Shown: positions 10,042 through 19,297 of the stretch, piece after piece
Layout: each line of letters opens with the position of its first letter
Position numbering within the stretch: the stretch's first letter is position 1
NCBI RefSeq assembly: GCF_017874615.1
Contig: NZ_JAGIKV010000007.1
Span: 1-64,000 of the forward strand
Reading direction: 5' to 3'
Source of the DNA: Paenibacillus xylanexedens
GTDB taxonomy: Bacteria; Bacillota; Bacilli; Paenibacillales; Paenibacillaceae
Length of the DNA stretch: 64,000 nt
Translations under genes and position numbers: made by a program
Notes under the pieces: model-generated
The model's input: the letters and a program-made list of their open reading frames with translations, nothing else
Told to the model about the DNA's origin: nothing
Database searches by the model: none

Positions 10042-10800
10042 GTGAACTTCCCAGATGTCGGATCACATATCTTTCGAACCATTCTCATGTATTTTCTGGT
10101 GTACTGTGCAATGAGGGTTATGGGTAAACGTGAGATTGGTAAGCTATCCATGTTTGATCTTGTTGTGTCCATCATGCTTGCTGAAATGGCTGCTTTTGTC
10201 ATTGAAGATATTGATAAACCACTCTCTTATGGGATTGCCCCCATGCTTACCTTGATCATCGTACAGATCGGGATGGCCTTTATTGGTCTTAAAAGTCGGC
10301 GTCTTCGCCTGATGATTGATGGCAAACCTACTGTTTTGATCTCCAAAGGTGTTCTTCTCCGAGATGAGATGCGGAAGCAACGATATAACTTGGATGATCT
10401 ATTACAACAACTCCGTGAACAGAATGTTGACAGTATCGGTGAGGTTGATTTCGCCATTTTGGAGACCACAGGCAAGCTGACCGTTTTTCCCAAGGATGAG
10501 AATACTTCTAACGACAGCAATTCTTCCGGTTCTGACTCAGAAGATTCTTCTTCCAGTAAATCCAAAACGGGAAAAAACCAGATTGACGGATTTCCAAATA
10601 TCAAATATGAAGGTCTCCCACTCCCCTTAATTATGGACGGAAAGGTTCAGGATCAGAATCTGGAGATCATCCAGAAAACGAGATTTTGGCTAAAAAATCA
10701 AATTCAACATAACGGAATTATGGATTTCAAGGATGTATTTATATGCTCCATTGACCACAATGGGAAGATATATGTCAGTCCAAAAGATGATAAAAAATGA
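10042..10800 (+). CDS. DUF421 (YetF/YrbG-type) membrane protein
   Basis: A 252-residue protein with three N-terminal membrane spans (residues ~8-27, 35-55, 60-80), the family motif MRVMGKREIGKLSMFDLVV, and a cytoplasmic DUF421 domain containing GKPTVLISKGVLL and MRKQRYNLDDLLQQLRE. A serine-rich low-complexity linker (~155-180) interrupts the C-terminal part. Family members such as YetF are spore or envelope membrane proteins of unclear role. GAAGGAGG lies upstream of the GTG start. It converges on spoVB with only 3 bases between stop codons, and I see no normal terminator there. Confidence 0.85.
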   Translation: MNFPDVGSHIFRTILMYFLVYCAMRVMGKREIGKLSMFDLVVSIMLAEMAAFVIEDIDKPLSYGIAPMLTLIIVQIGMAFIGLKSRRLRLMIDGKPTVLISKGVLLRDEMRKQRYNLDDLLQQLREQNVDSIGEVDFAILETTGKLTVFPKDENTSNDSNSSGSDSEDSSSSKSKTGKNQIDGFPNIKYEGLPLPLIMDGKVQDQNLEIIQKTRFWLKNQIQHNGIMDFKDVFICSIDHNGKIYVSPKDDKK

Positions 10801-10803
10801 AAA

Positions 10804-12399
10804 TCATTTGCCTGAGCGGCGCTTGAACCATGAACCAATCAAAGGAGCACGGGACAGATCATGAAAGTCAATCATTTTGGTCCAGCCCATGACGATGAAA
10901 TACACGATAAGCCCGACAAAAGGAGCGAGAAGCATCCTCACCCAAAAAGGCAATATCATGGCAGTCTCTTCGTATACGAGTAGGGTCGCTGCTCCCATGA
11001 TAAACATTCCTGCACCCGTCTTGACCCAATCCATCATTTTGAAGCGGAACTGTAGCAGGCTACGTACGCTTTGGGCATGTAACAGGGTAACTACCGTAGA
11101 ATTCACACAGATGGCGATGACTGCACCGAAGATGCCATATTCAGGCCGGGAAGCAAGCGTTAAAATCAATGTGATTTTGATAACAGCACCGATAAACGTA
11201 TTTATTAATGCTTTACCGGGACGGTCAAGAGCTTGTAATGCAGCTTGAAGAGGAGCTTGAATATAAATGAATAAAGCAAAAGGAGCCATGAGCTTCAGCA
11301 TGCTTCCGATCGATGCATCATTATACAGAACAAGACACATCGGTTCGGCAAGCACATACATAAACACAGAAAACGGAGCACCTGTCACAAGTGCCAAACG
11401 TAAGGCCTGATGCATTCTTTTGTGAATCAGTGCGCGATCTCCCTGAGCAGAAGCTTCAGACAGTGAAGGCACAAGTGATGTTGCAAGCGATGAGGTTAGT
11501 GCCCCCGGCAGCAGCAACAGAGGAATAATCATACCTTGTAGTGCACCATATTGTGCTGTAGCGAGCCCTTTGGATATGCCTGCCAGAGCCAGACTCTGGG
11601 CAGTAACGATGGTTTCGGCCAAATAGGATAAGGAGCCAACCAATCGGCCTGCTGTAACAGGAATAGAGATTGCAAGCAAACGCCGGATTAATCCGGGCTG
11701 TGGAGTACCCGTTTCTTTCAGAACTGTGAGATTGGACATGTTATGCTGCTTAGCGAGCGGTAACTCTTTCTTCTGCCTGTTATACTTCCACAAGAGTACA
11801 AGCATACCGCCGAATTCTCCAACGAGCGCTCCCAGCATGGCACCAGCAGCAGCTTGGGCAATACCGTGGGGGAGGAGAAGCCAGGCAAACCAAATGACAC
11901 AGACGATACGAATGATGGTTTCAACAATGGATGAAATGGCAGTAGGCATCATATTTTGCTTGCCTTGGAAGTACCCTCTGTAGACAGCAGATACGGCGAT
12001 AATGGCAATCATGGGGCTCATACTAACGAACGTATGGTACACCCGCTCATCAGTGAGCACGTACTTGGTAACCCAGGGTGCAAGTAGGATGCACAAAAAC
12101 ATGAATACAACACCAAGGGTCAACGTAAAGCTTAAGCTTACTTGCAGGATTCGCTGGGGAGAATAACGATTGGCACCGGTATTAGCTTCGGCTACGAGCT
12201 TGGCTACGGCGAGCGGAATACCACCCGTAATTAATGTCACCAGTACGATAAAAAAGGGATAGCTCAATTGGTAGATGCCAACACCTTCTGCACCGATGAC
12301 TCGTGGCAGCGCAATGCGCGGAATGAAACCAAGTATTCGATTAATTATGCCTGCCGCGAGCAGGATCATGGCCCCCTGAATAAATGTCTGTTTCTTCAA
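10804..12399 (-). CDS. spoVB: stage V sporulation protein B (MurJ/Wzx-like flippase)
   Basis: A 531-residue protein of the MOP exporter superfamily with about 14 membrane segments. The N-terminal FIQGAMILLAAGIINRILGF and GAEGVGIYQLSYP blocks are typical of SpoVB. In Bacillus it is needed for spore cortex formation and probably moves lipid-linked precursors. I place the start at TTG 12399, since AGAGGGG lies 5 bases upstream; a longer frame to 12510 has no ribosome site. It points away from comN and sits beside the DUF421 gene as in Bacillus subtilis. Confidence 0.88.
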   Translation of the reverse strand: MKKQTFIQGAMILLAAGIINRILGFIPRIALPRVIGAEGVGIYQLSYPFFIVLVTLITGGIPLAVAKLVAEANTGANRYSPQRILQVSLSFTLTLGVVFMFLCILLAPWVTKYVLTDERVYHTFVSMSPMIAIIAVSAVYRGYFQGKQNMMPTAISSIVETIIRIVCVIWFAWLLLPHGIAQAAAGAMLGALVGEFGGMLVLLWKYNRQKKELPLAKQHNMSNLTVLKETGTPQPGLIRRLLAISIPVTAGRLVGSLSYLAETIVTAQSLALAGISKGLATAQYGALQGMIIPLLLLPGALTSSLATSLVPSLSEASAQGDRALIHKRMHQALRLALVTGAPFSVFMYVLAEPMCLVLYNDASIGSMLKLMAPFALFIYIQAPLQAALQALDRPGKALINTFIGAVIKITLILTLASRPEYGIFGAVIAICVNSTVVTLLHAQSVRSLLQFRFKMMDWVKTGAGMFIMGAATLLVYEETAMILPFWVRMLLAPFVGLIVYFIVMGWTKMIDFHDLSRAPLIGSWFKRRSGK

Positions 12400-12617
12400 G
12401 ACTACCCCTCTTTCCCGGTTGAAAGTACAGGCTATCAACATAAACGGGACAAAGCCGTTGTTCTTCATCCTATGCCAGTCCTTTATCTTCTCATGACAAC
12501 TTGGACACAATTAACAAAAAGAACCATAATCAGCAAGAAGGAATATGATCAGGCGAAGTCGAATCATGTAATATTGATGCCGCATAAAGGCTTGGATGTA
12601 CGAAGGGAGGCTCCCCG

Positions 12618-12866
12618 TTGGAAGAAATGAATGATGTGGAGTTGGAACAGTCAATAGAGATGCTCTGCCGTAGCAAAGCGGAGGAATTAAGGCTTGTCGG
12701 TTACGAATATGTCACCAGCAAAGATGTCTGGAATTGCGTCAGTCATAAATATGAAAAACAGGGCATTCCACCGCTTCACCAGCTGGTGAACGACATTTTG
12801 TCACTGAAAGCAACAAGCTTTATGAACTTTATGACCGTGTCTGCATACCGGGGGTCCTCTTTCTAG
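12618..12866 (+). CDS. comN: ComN-like post-transcriptional regulator
   Basis: An 82-residue protein matching the small post-transcriptional regulator family (PF13797), with LEQSIEMLCRSKAEELRLVG and VSHKYEKQGIPPLHQLVNDIL. In Bacillus, ComN (YrzD) is encoded in the same neighbourhood, binds Fe-S/polar division proteins and controls comE transcript. TTG start with AAGGGAGG 8 bases upstream. Its stop codon lies inside a hairpin that may end its transcript. Confidence 0.75.
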   Translation: MEEMNDVELEQSIEMLCRSKAEELRLVGYEYVTSKDVWNCVSHKYEKQGIPPLHQLVNDILSLKATSFMNFMTVSAYRGSSF

Positions 12867-12884
12867 ACGAAAGGGATCTTTTTT
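12851..12884 (+). terminator. possible terminator overlapping the comN stop
   Basis: CTTTC and GAAAG form the core stem, extended imperfectly by GGTC/GATC, followed by TTTTTT. The comN stop TAG lies in the loop. The stem is weak, so this is tentative. Confidence 0.5.
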
Positions 12885-12892
12885 GTTGAAAA

Positions 12893-12921
12893 TTGACTGC
12901 TTTTTACGGCATCGCTATAAT
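12893..12921 (+). promoter_or_regulatory. sigma-A promoter for secDF
   Basis: TTGACT, a 17-base spacer, then TATAAT, near consensus. It lies 36 bases before the secD start and right after the possible comN terminator. Confidence 0.85.
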
Positions 12922-12957
12922 AGGAATATTGAGAACGAAAGGGGATCTAGGAACGGC

Positions 12958-14208
12958 ATGAAAAGAATTATCAGTTTCATTCTGGTCGTGCTTGTCACCA
13001 CAGGGGTAATGGTGGGAACAAGCCCGGAACTGCTCAAAAATATACGCTTGGGCCTTGATTTAAAGGGAGGCTACGAGATCTTATATGAAGCAGAGCCGCT
13101 CGAAGCAGGTCAACAAGTCACCAAAGCATCTTTGGTGCAAACGGCCAAAAGCCTTGAAAGCCGCGCCAATGCGCTCGGAACAAGCGAACCGGAGGTAACC
13201 ACTGAAGGAAGCAACCGGATTCGATTGAAGTTGGCAGGGGTTACGGATGAGGCTGAAGTTAGAGCCAAAATGAAAGAACCTGCTGTTTTGACCTTCCGTA
13301 GTAAAGCAGAGAACGACAAGGAAGGCGAATACACCAAAATTGAGCTTCGCGGAAATGAATTTGTTGAGAATGCAGCCAAAGTTGTGTTCACTCAATTGAA
13401 TGAGCCGATGATTGACATTCAAGTGAAAGACAAAGCCAAATTTTCCGAGATCACCAAACGTTTGATCGGACAACCTCTCGCGATTTATTTGGACGATGAA
13501 CTGCTCTCTGCTCCAACCGTTAGACAACAGTTGACAGATGGTTCCGCTCAGATTTCGGGTGCTTACACACGTGACGAAGCAAACCAGCTTCGTGACACCA
13601 TTAACCTGGGTGCATTGCCACTGAAACTTACAGAGAAGTATTCACAAAGTGTTGGTGCAACACTGGGTAAGCTTTCTCTGGATCAGACCATTAAAGCGGG
13701 GTTGATTGGTTCCGTTATTATTCTAGTGTTCATGATTGGGCTTTATCGCATTCCTGGTATTATTGCGAGTTTTGCCTTGATCACACATACGTGGCTGGTA
13801 CTTGCGATCTTCTATATGGGAGAATTCGTACTTACCCTTCCAGGTATTGCGGCGTTTATCCTGGGTATAGGGATGGCGGTCGATGCCAATATCATCACGT
13901 ACGAACGGATTAAAGAAGAAATGCGCACTGGCAAGTCGATCTTGTCATCGGTTAAAGCGGGTGGTAAACATTCCTTCCGGACAATCATTGACTCCAATGT
14001 CACTACCATTATTGCGGCCGCTGTTATGTTCTTCCTGGGTACAGGTGCGGTTAAAGGTTTTGCACTCGTGCTGATCTTTGATATTGTCACCAGTATCATC
14101 ACGAATATTTTCTTCTCCCGCTTCCTGTTGACCCTGCTCGTACGGGCTAACGTGTTGAAGAAGCCTAAGTACTTCGGAGTGAAGGAGAGTGAAATTCGTG
14201 CGCTTTAA
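12958..14208 (+). CDS. secD: protein translocase subunit SecD
   Basis: A 416-residue membrane protein with the SecD mark LGLDLKGGYEILYEAE after TM1, a periplasm-side P1-like domain (residues ~35-230) and a cluster of five C-terminal spans with ILGIGMAVDANIITYERIKEE. SecD with SecF uses the proton motive force to pull proteins out of the SecYEG channel. It is encoded separately from secF, unlike the fused SecDF of Bacillus subtilis. ATG 12958 has TAGGA just upstream and lies downstream of the promoter; the longer frame from 12883 would start upstream of that promoter. Confidence 0.95.
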   Translation: MKRIISFILVVLVTTGVMVGTSPELLKNIRLGLDLKGGYEILYEAEPLEAGQQVTKASLVQTAKSLESRANALGTSEPEVTTEGSNRIRLKLAGVTDEAEVRAKMKEPAVLTFRSKAENDKEGEYTKIELRGNEFVENAAKVVFTQLNEPMIDIQVKDKAKFSEITKRLIGQPLAIYLDDELLSAPTVRQQLTDGSAQISGAYTRDEANQLRDTINLGALPLKLTEKYSQSVGATLGKLSLDQTIKAGLIGSVIILVFMIGLYRIPGIIASFALITHTWLVLAIFYMGEFVLTLPGIAAFILGIGMAVDANIITYERIKEEMRTGKSILSSVKAGGKHSFRTIIDSNVTTIIAAAVMFFLGTGAVKGFALVLIFDIVTSIITNIFFSRFLLTLLVRANVLKKPKYFGVKESEIRAL

Positions 14209-15106
14209 TTGGAATTTTGATTATATTAAAGGTAGTAAGATTGCCTATATCTTCTCGATCATTTTAACTGTAGTAGGGATTATCAGTGTGCTTTCGCTTG
14301 GATTGAACTATGCCGTTGATTTCCGTTCAGGATCAAATGTGGATATTACGGTATCCAAAGCATTTACAACGGAACAGATCAATCCAATTGTGAATGAACT
14401 GGGTGTTGACACAAGTGAGGTTCAGATCACAACCGGATCGGATCGGGTTAACATTCGGTTCTCGAACGTACTGGATGAAAATCAGGAAAGCAAGTTCAAG
14501 CAAGAATTTACCAAACTAGATGCAACGGCTTCCTATGAAGTGAATACCGTTGATCCAGAAATGGCAAAGGAACTTGAACGCAACGCCATTTATGCGGTAC
14601 TTATTGCAAGTATCGGGATCATGATTTATGTGGCGATTCGATTTGAATGGCGGTTCGCTTTGGCGGCGGTTGTTTCCATATTCCATGATGCCTTTGTGGT
14701 TATAAGTGTATTTTCTATATTCCGCCTTGAAGTGAATCTGACCTTTATTACGGCGGTACTAACCATTGTCGGGTTCTCGATCAACGATACCATCGTTATC
14801 TTTGACCGGATTCGGGAGAATCTGCGTTTCGCCAAAAAATCAACGAAAGCTGATTTGCGTGAAGTGGTGAATCATAGTTTAGCCCAAACGATGACTCGCT
14901 CGCTGAATACAACATTTACTGTATTTATCGCTTCACTCTGTTTGTTTATTTTTGGCGGAGAGTCGATTCGTATGTTCTCTCTGGCGATGGTTATAGGAAC
15001 ATTCTTCGGTGCCTATTCTTCAATCTTTATTGCAGCTCCATTATGGTTTACGCTCAAAGGTAAACAAGTTAACAAGCCAAAAACAGTAGCTAAAGAAACT
15101 AACTAA
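14198..15106 (+). CDS. secF: protein translocase subunit SecF
   Basis: A 302-residue protein with six membrane spans. It shows the SecF N-terminal block YIKGSKIAYIFS, LGLNYAVDFRSGS and the TM4-5 motif VGFSINDTIVIFDRIRENL. GTG 14198 follows GAAGGAGAG by 8 bases; an in-frame GTG at 14189 is too close to that site. It overlaps the secD 3' end by 11 bases, implying coupled translation with its partner. Confidence 0.95.
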   Translation: MRFNWNFDYIKGSKIAYIFSIILTVVGIISVLSLGLNYAVDFRSGSNVDITVSKAFTTEQINPIVNELGVDTSEVQITTGSDRVNIRFSNVLDENQESKFKQEFTKLDATASYEVNTVDPEMAKELERNAIYAVLIASIGIMIYVAIRFEWRFALAAVVSIFHDAFVVISVFSIFRLEVNLTFITAVLTIVGFSINDTIVIFDRIRENLRFAKKSTKADLREVVNHSLAQTMTRSLNTTFTVFIASLCLFIFGGESIRMFSLAMVIGTFFGAYSSIFIAAPLWFTLKGKQVNKPKTVAKETN

Positions 15107-15121
15107 ACATCTTATTGTGAA

Positions 15122-15145
15122 GCCGCGTCTGCCAGGCGCGGTTTT
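15122..15145 (+). terminator. probable terminator after secF
   Basis: CCGCG pairs with CGCGG and the stem continues through an imperfect inner part, followed by TTTT. The short T run makes it moderate. Confidence 0.55.
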
Positions 15146-15179
15146 GCAACTTTATGTACAGAATTAAGGGGGAATATTC

Positions 15180-16139
15180 ATGACCAGAGAACATATCCCA
15201 TCTGCCCAGGCTGCCACATGGAGCGGTATTGCTGGTAATATGGTACTTGCGGTGATCAAAGCGGGAGTCGGTTATATGGCAAACAGCAAATCATTGCTCG
15301 CTGACGGCTTGTATTCTGCTTCTGAAGCTGGTTCTGCCCTGGCTGGTCTCTTTCCCTCCAAGTCTGTACGCGATAAGAGCAAGGCTCGCAGGGGACGGTT
15401 TAAAGAACATTCACGTGTGGCTAGACCCGGAATCTCAGTATTGTTATCTGTGCTGATCCTCATGGGTGGATTACAGCTTGCCATCTCCGCATTGGGTAGT
15501 CTCTCCGGAAGTGAACCGGAAGCACCCGGCAAGTCGGTACTTTTGGTGGCTGTTGCAGCTCTGGCTGTGAAAGAAGCGATTTTTCAATTTCAGTACAGAT
15601 ATTTCCGTAAACGAAACCAGTCTCAGGCGCTGGCCTATGCACAGCAACATCGCCGTGCACTCTATTGCTCGCTCACCGTGTTAATCGGAGTTATTGGATC
15701 AATGGCTGGTGAAGAGACGGGTTTGAGCATGTTGCTCTACCTGGACCCCACGGCTGCGTTGATCGCTTCCTGTTTTGTGCTTCACAAGGGTTACCGAATG
15801 ATTGTGGACACGGTGTATGGTTCACTCGTTCAGGAACTGGAGCAGGAAGAAGCCTCAGATTTCAAAGAGACTGTACAGCGGGTGTATGGCATCATTACCA
15901 TTGAACATTTGGTTGCACGTGAACAGGAACATGACGTTACGATTGAACTGGTCATTAGTGTGAATCCGAGAATCTCAATACTGGAAGCACAGGAGATTGC
16001 GAATCGGGCCAAGACACTACTGCTAACCCGTTTCAGTCATGTGAAAGAAGTACAGATTCAAGCGATACCTTATGATCCAGGTTATCCTTATAAATCCAAT
16101 CATGAACTGCCCGATCACGAAGCGACATTAATTCAGTAG
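15180..16139 (+). CDS. CDF-family transporter with degenerate metal site
   Basis: A 319-residue protein built like a cation diffusion facilitator: six membrane segments in the first ~210 residues and a C-terminal cytoplasmic domain with a ferredoxin-like pattern (EHDVTIELVISVNPRISILEA). The transport-site residues are altered. In TM2, where CDF proteins show HxxxD or DxxxD, this has Tyr45 and Glu49 (ADGLYSASEAG). In TM5, the HxxxD pair reads His157 and Leu161 (QQHRRALYCS). It may carry something else, or be a non-transporting relative. GGGGGAA lies upstream of the ATG. It is between secF and recJ, all same strand. Confidence 0.75.
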   Translation: MTREHIPSAQAATWSGIAGNMVLAVIKAGVGYMANSKSLLADGLYSASEAGSALAGLFPSKSVRDKSKARRGRFKEHSRVARPGISVLLSVLILMGGLQLAISALGSLSGSEPEAPGKSVLLVAVAALAVKEAIFQFQYRYFRKRNQSQALAYAQQHRRALYCSLTVLIGVIGSMAGEETGLSMLLYLDPTAALIASCFVLHKGYRMIVDTVYGSLVQELEQEEASDFKETVQRVYGIITIEHLVAREQEHDVTIELVISVNPRISILEAQEIANRAKTLLLTRFSHVKEVQIQAIPYDPGYPYKSNHELPDHEATLIQ

Positions 16140-16179
16140 TGAAGCACGGGTCCAGTAGATCAGGAAAGGAGCGTTATCA

Positions 16180-18588
16180 TTGCTTTATTCGCAATACCGG
16201 TGGAATACACCGAATATCGATTTGGAGGCGGCTGCGGGACTCTCGCAGGCGCTTTCCGTTTCACCCCTTGTTGGACGTTTGCTTGTGAGTCGAGGAGTGC
16301 ACAATGAGAAGGAGGCAGAACGTTTTTTGCATCCTGATCTGAATCAGATGCATGATCCCTATCTGCTACTCGGCATGAATGAAGCTGTGCCTCGAATCAA
16401 GCTGGCTTTGGAGCGGGAAGAACACATTTTAATCTACGGGGATTATGACGCTGATGGCGTATCCAGTACATCGCTGATGATCCATTTGATGCGTCACCTT
16501 GGGGCTTCGTACGATATATATATCCCTCATCGCTCGAATGAAGGGTATGGGTTACACAACCATGCGTTGGATTGGGCTCATCAACAAGGCGTTTCATTGA
16601 TTATTACCGTGGACACCGGAATCAGTGCTGTTGAACAGATTGCCTATGCGACAACGCTGGGCATCGAAGTCATTGTGACAGATCACCACGAGCCGCCTGA
16701 AATTTTGCCCGAAGCCTTTACACTTATCAATCCGAAACTTCCAGGATGCCCGTATCCTTTTAAAGGTTTGGCAGGTGCGGGAGTAGCCTTGAAGCTCGCT
16801 CAGGCATTAATCGGGGAAGTGCCCGGCGAATGGATGGAGATTGCCGCCATCGGCACGGTTGCCGATCTGATGCCTTTGGAAGGGGAAAATCGGGTTATCG
16901 TCAGTTATGGAATAGAATCCATGCGTGGTTCACGTCTTCCCGGTGTAAGTGCATTGCTGGAAATCAGTGGTGTGGATCAGAGTCAGGTGACTTCGATTAA
17001 TATTGCCTTTGCTATGGCACCGCGTATTAATGCCAGTGGACGTTTGGATCATGCGGGAAGAGCGGTGTCGCTTCTCACCACCAAGAATCTGGATGAAGCT
17101 CATACGCTTGCGGGCCAGCTTGATCTATTGAATCGGGAGCGGCAGCAAGTCGTAGAGGGCATATTACAAGAAGCAACGGCACAGTTGGAACAAAAAATAC
17201 AGCTTCGTTCAGGATCCGTTCCAGATGTAATCGTATTGGCTGGGGAGGGCTGGAACGTCGGAGTGGTTGGTATTGTGGCTTCCAAATTGCTGGAGCGTTA
17301 TTACCGACCTACACTTATCCTTGGCATCGATCCAGAGAGTGGTGTCTGCAAGGGTTCTGCGCGCTCCATTGAGGGCTTGGATATCTATGAGGCACTCACA
17401 GTCAATAAACACACTATGGACCATTACGGGGGACATCCTGCTGCAGCAGGTATGACCTTGCATCGGGATCAGATGGAAGAACTTGAGGCTGGTTTGAATG
17501 AGTTTGCTGCATCTGTGTTGACTGAAGAGGACTTTGTACCTCAACGTCTTGCGGATGATGAATGCAGAATCAGTGATGTTCCGCTGAAAGTGATCCAGGA
17601 GATTGACAGATTGCAGCCTTTCGGGATGAGCAATCCTTCGCCACGGTTTGTGTTGAGAAGTGTGACTGTGAAGGAAACGAGAACGATGGGACGAGAGAAA
17701 CGCCATCTGAAACTGGTTCTGGAACAGGATGGTCAGCAACTGGAAACCGTCGCTTTTGGCAAGGGAGCGTTAGCAGAGTTTCTTCTCCCAGGTTCTGTTA
17801 TTGATGTGATGGGAGAACTGTCCATCAATGAATGGAATGGGATGAGAAAACCTCAATTGATGCTTCAGGACATTCATGTTCCTCAGGTGCAAGTGTTTGA
17901 TTTGCGCGGTAATGCCGAGCCATTAAATGCGATGAAGCATTTCTTGAGCTCACTTGAGGTGCATCTGCGATATAAATCTGGTTCTGTTGGTGCTATTGTT
18001 CGGAAAGAAACAGATGTTTCCGAGGGAAATTCATTGTATGAACCTTGCCTTTGGGTATATGATAGAAAGGTCGGTTTATTTCCGTGTAATGCTGCTGCAC
18101 AGCATTATGGACAGGAACAAGTCCGGACGTTATTTGTGTTTGATACGCCGGAAACCCCGGAACAACTTAATGCCATGCTGGCTTTGTTCAGTGGAGCTGA
18201 GAATATCATCCTTCTGCACGGATCAGGCAACCGCCGAGATCGCCTTCAGATGCCTTCCAGAGAACTCTTTAAGCGTATTTATATGCAGGTGTTGAAATGG
18301 AAAGCTGAACCCGTGGAGGAACAAGAGATTACTCCTGTGCTCAGTCGTCAGTGTGGTTGTTCACCGCGCATGATTACGATGATGTTGGATGTATTTGAAG
18401 AGTTATCCTTCATTTCCCGTGATAACGGCAAAATTGCGTTTGTGGATAACCCCCCTAAGCGTGAACTAACCGCTTCACGTCACTATCAGGCGCTCGAAAA
18501 TATGGCCGAGATAGAACAGGTGATGCTGGATGCAGCCACACCGCAACTGACACAATGGATGATATCCCGGATGAAGGGCGTATCTTAG
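16180..18588 (+). CDS. recJ: single-stranded-DNA exonuclease RecJ
   Basis: An 802-residue 5'-to-3' ssDNA exonuclease for recombination and mismatch or base-excision repair. The DHH phosphoesterase motifs are visible: IYGDYDADGVSS (~85-96), the TVDTG block, VTDHHEPP, and the DHHA1 motif GGHPAAAGM (~425). An OB-fold and an extra C-terminal domain (~560-802) follow, as in Bacillus. TTG start at 16180 with AGGAAAGGAG 8 bases upstream. Followed by apt after 37 bases, likely one transcript. Confidence 0.95.
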   Translation: MLYSQYRWNTPNIDLEAAAGLSQALSVSPLVGRLLVSRGVHNEKEAERFLHPDLNQMHDPYLLLGMNEAVPRIKLALEREEHILIYGDYDADGVSSTSLMIHLMRHLGASYDIYIPHRSNEGYGLHNHALDWAHQQGVSLIITVDTGISAVEQIAYATTLGIEVIVTDHHEPPEILPEAFTLINPKLPGCPYPFKGLAGAGVALKLAQALIGEVPGEWMEIAAIGTVADLMPLEGENRVIVSYGIESMRGSRLPGVSALLEISGVDQSQVTSINIAFAMAPRINASGRLDHAGRAVSLLTTKNLDEAHTLAGQLDLLNRERQQVVEGILQEATAQLEQKIQLRSGSVPDVIVLAGEGWNVGVVGIVASKLLERYYRPTLILGIDPESGVCKGSARSIEGLDIYEALTVNKHTMDHYGGHPAAAGMTLHRDQMEELEAGLNEFAASVLTEEDFVPQRLADDECRISDVPLKVIQEIDRLQPFGMSNPSPRFVLRSVTVKETRTMGREKRHLKLVLEQDGQQLETVAFGKGALAEFLLPGSVIDVMGELSINEWNGMRKPQLMLQDIHVPQVQVFDLRGNAEPLNAMKHFLSSLEVHLRYKSGSVGAIVRKETDVSEGNSLYEPCLWVYDRKVGLFPCNAAAQHYGQEQVRTLFVFDTPETPEQLNAMLALFSGAENIILLHGSGNRRDRLQMPSRELFKRIYMQVLKWKAEPVEEQEITPVLSRQCGCSPRMITMMLDVFEELSFISRDNGKIAFVDNPPKRELTASRHYQALENMAEIEQVMLDAATPQLTQWMISRMKGVS

Positions 18589-18625
18589 ATGGAAGTTTGT
18601 GTATTTATTTTAGGAGGAGATTATT

Positions 18626-19141
18626 TTGGATTTTAAAGATTATATTCGTGTCATCCCTGACTTTCCACAACCGGGAATCAGCTTTAAGGACATTACAACA
18701 TTGTTGAAAGATGGAGAAATGTACCGCAAGGCGATCAATGAACTGAAAGTGATGGTTTCTGATCTCAAAATTGACGTCATTGCTGGACCTGAAGCACGTG
18801 GTTTCGTTGTGGGCGCCCCTCTGGCATACGCTCTTGGTGTCGGTTTTGCTCCGATTCGTAAAAGTGGAAAACTGCCTGGAGAGACGATTGAAGTTGGTTA
18901 TGATCTCGAGTATGGCAAGGATACACTCGCGATGCACACAGATGCGATTGAAAAAGGTCAAAATGTCCTGATCGCAGATGATCTGCTCGCAACGGGTGGA
19001 ACGATTGCAACTTCCATCAACTTGATTGAACAATTGGGTGGGAACGTTGTCGGTGCTGCCTTCCTGATCGAGCTGTCTGATCTGAACGGTCGTGCTAAAT
19101 TGCCTGAGAAAATCGATGTATTCACATTGATGAACTACTAA
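18626..19141 (+). CDS. apt: adenine phosphoribosyltransferase
   Basis: A 171-residue purine salvage enzyme making AMP from adenine and PRPP. The PRPP-binding motif [13 protein letters not shown] (~112-124) and [18 protein letters not shown] are conserved, and length is normal. TTG start preceded by TAGGAGGAG. It sits between recJ and relA as in Bacillus, but here a uracil permease gene on the other strand separates it from relA. Confidence 0.97.
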   Translation: MDFKDYIRVIPDFPQPGISFKDITTLLKDGEMYRKAINELKVMVSDLKIDVIAGPEARGFVVGAPLAYALGVGFAPIRKSGKLPGETIEVGYDLEYGKDTLAMHTDAIEKGQNVLIADDLLATGGTIATSINLIEQLGGNVVGAAFLIELSDLNGRAKLPEKIDVFTLMNY

Positions 19142-19230
19142 GTTTAAAATCTCCACTTGGAATGTTGTGATTAAAACCTGAATTGCTTTTCCCTTTTCCC
19201 GGGAAATAATATACAGCATTAATGATTGCG

Positions 19231-19279
19231 AAAAGGCCTGTTCTCTCCATCCGTTAAGGTTGGAGAGAACAGGCCTTTT
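19231..19279. terminator. bidirectional terminator between apt and uracil permease
   Basis: AAAAGGCCTGTTCTCTCCA pairs perfectly with its complement at 19261-19279, loop ~11 bases, with A and T runs at each end. It serves both convergent genes. Confidence 0.93.
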
Positions 19280-19297
19280 GATGTATATGAGATGGAA

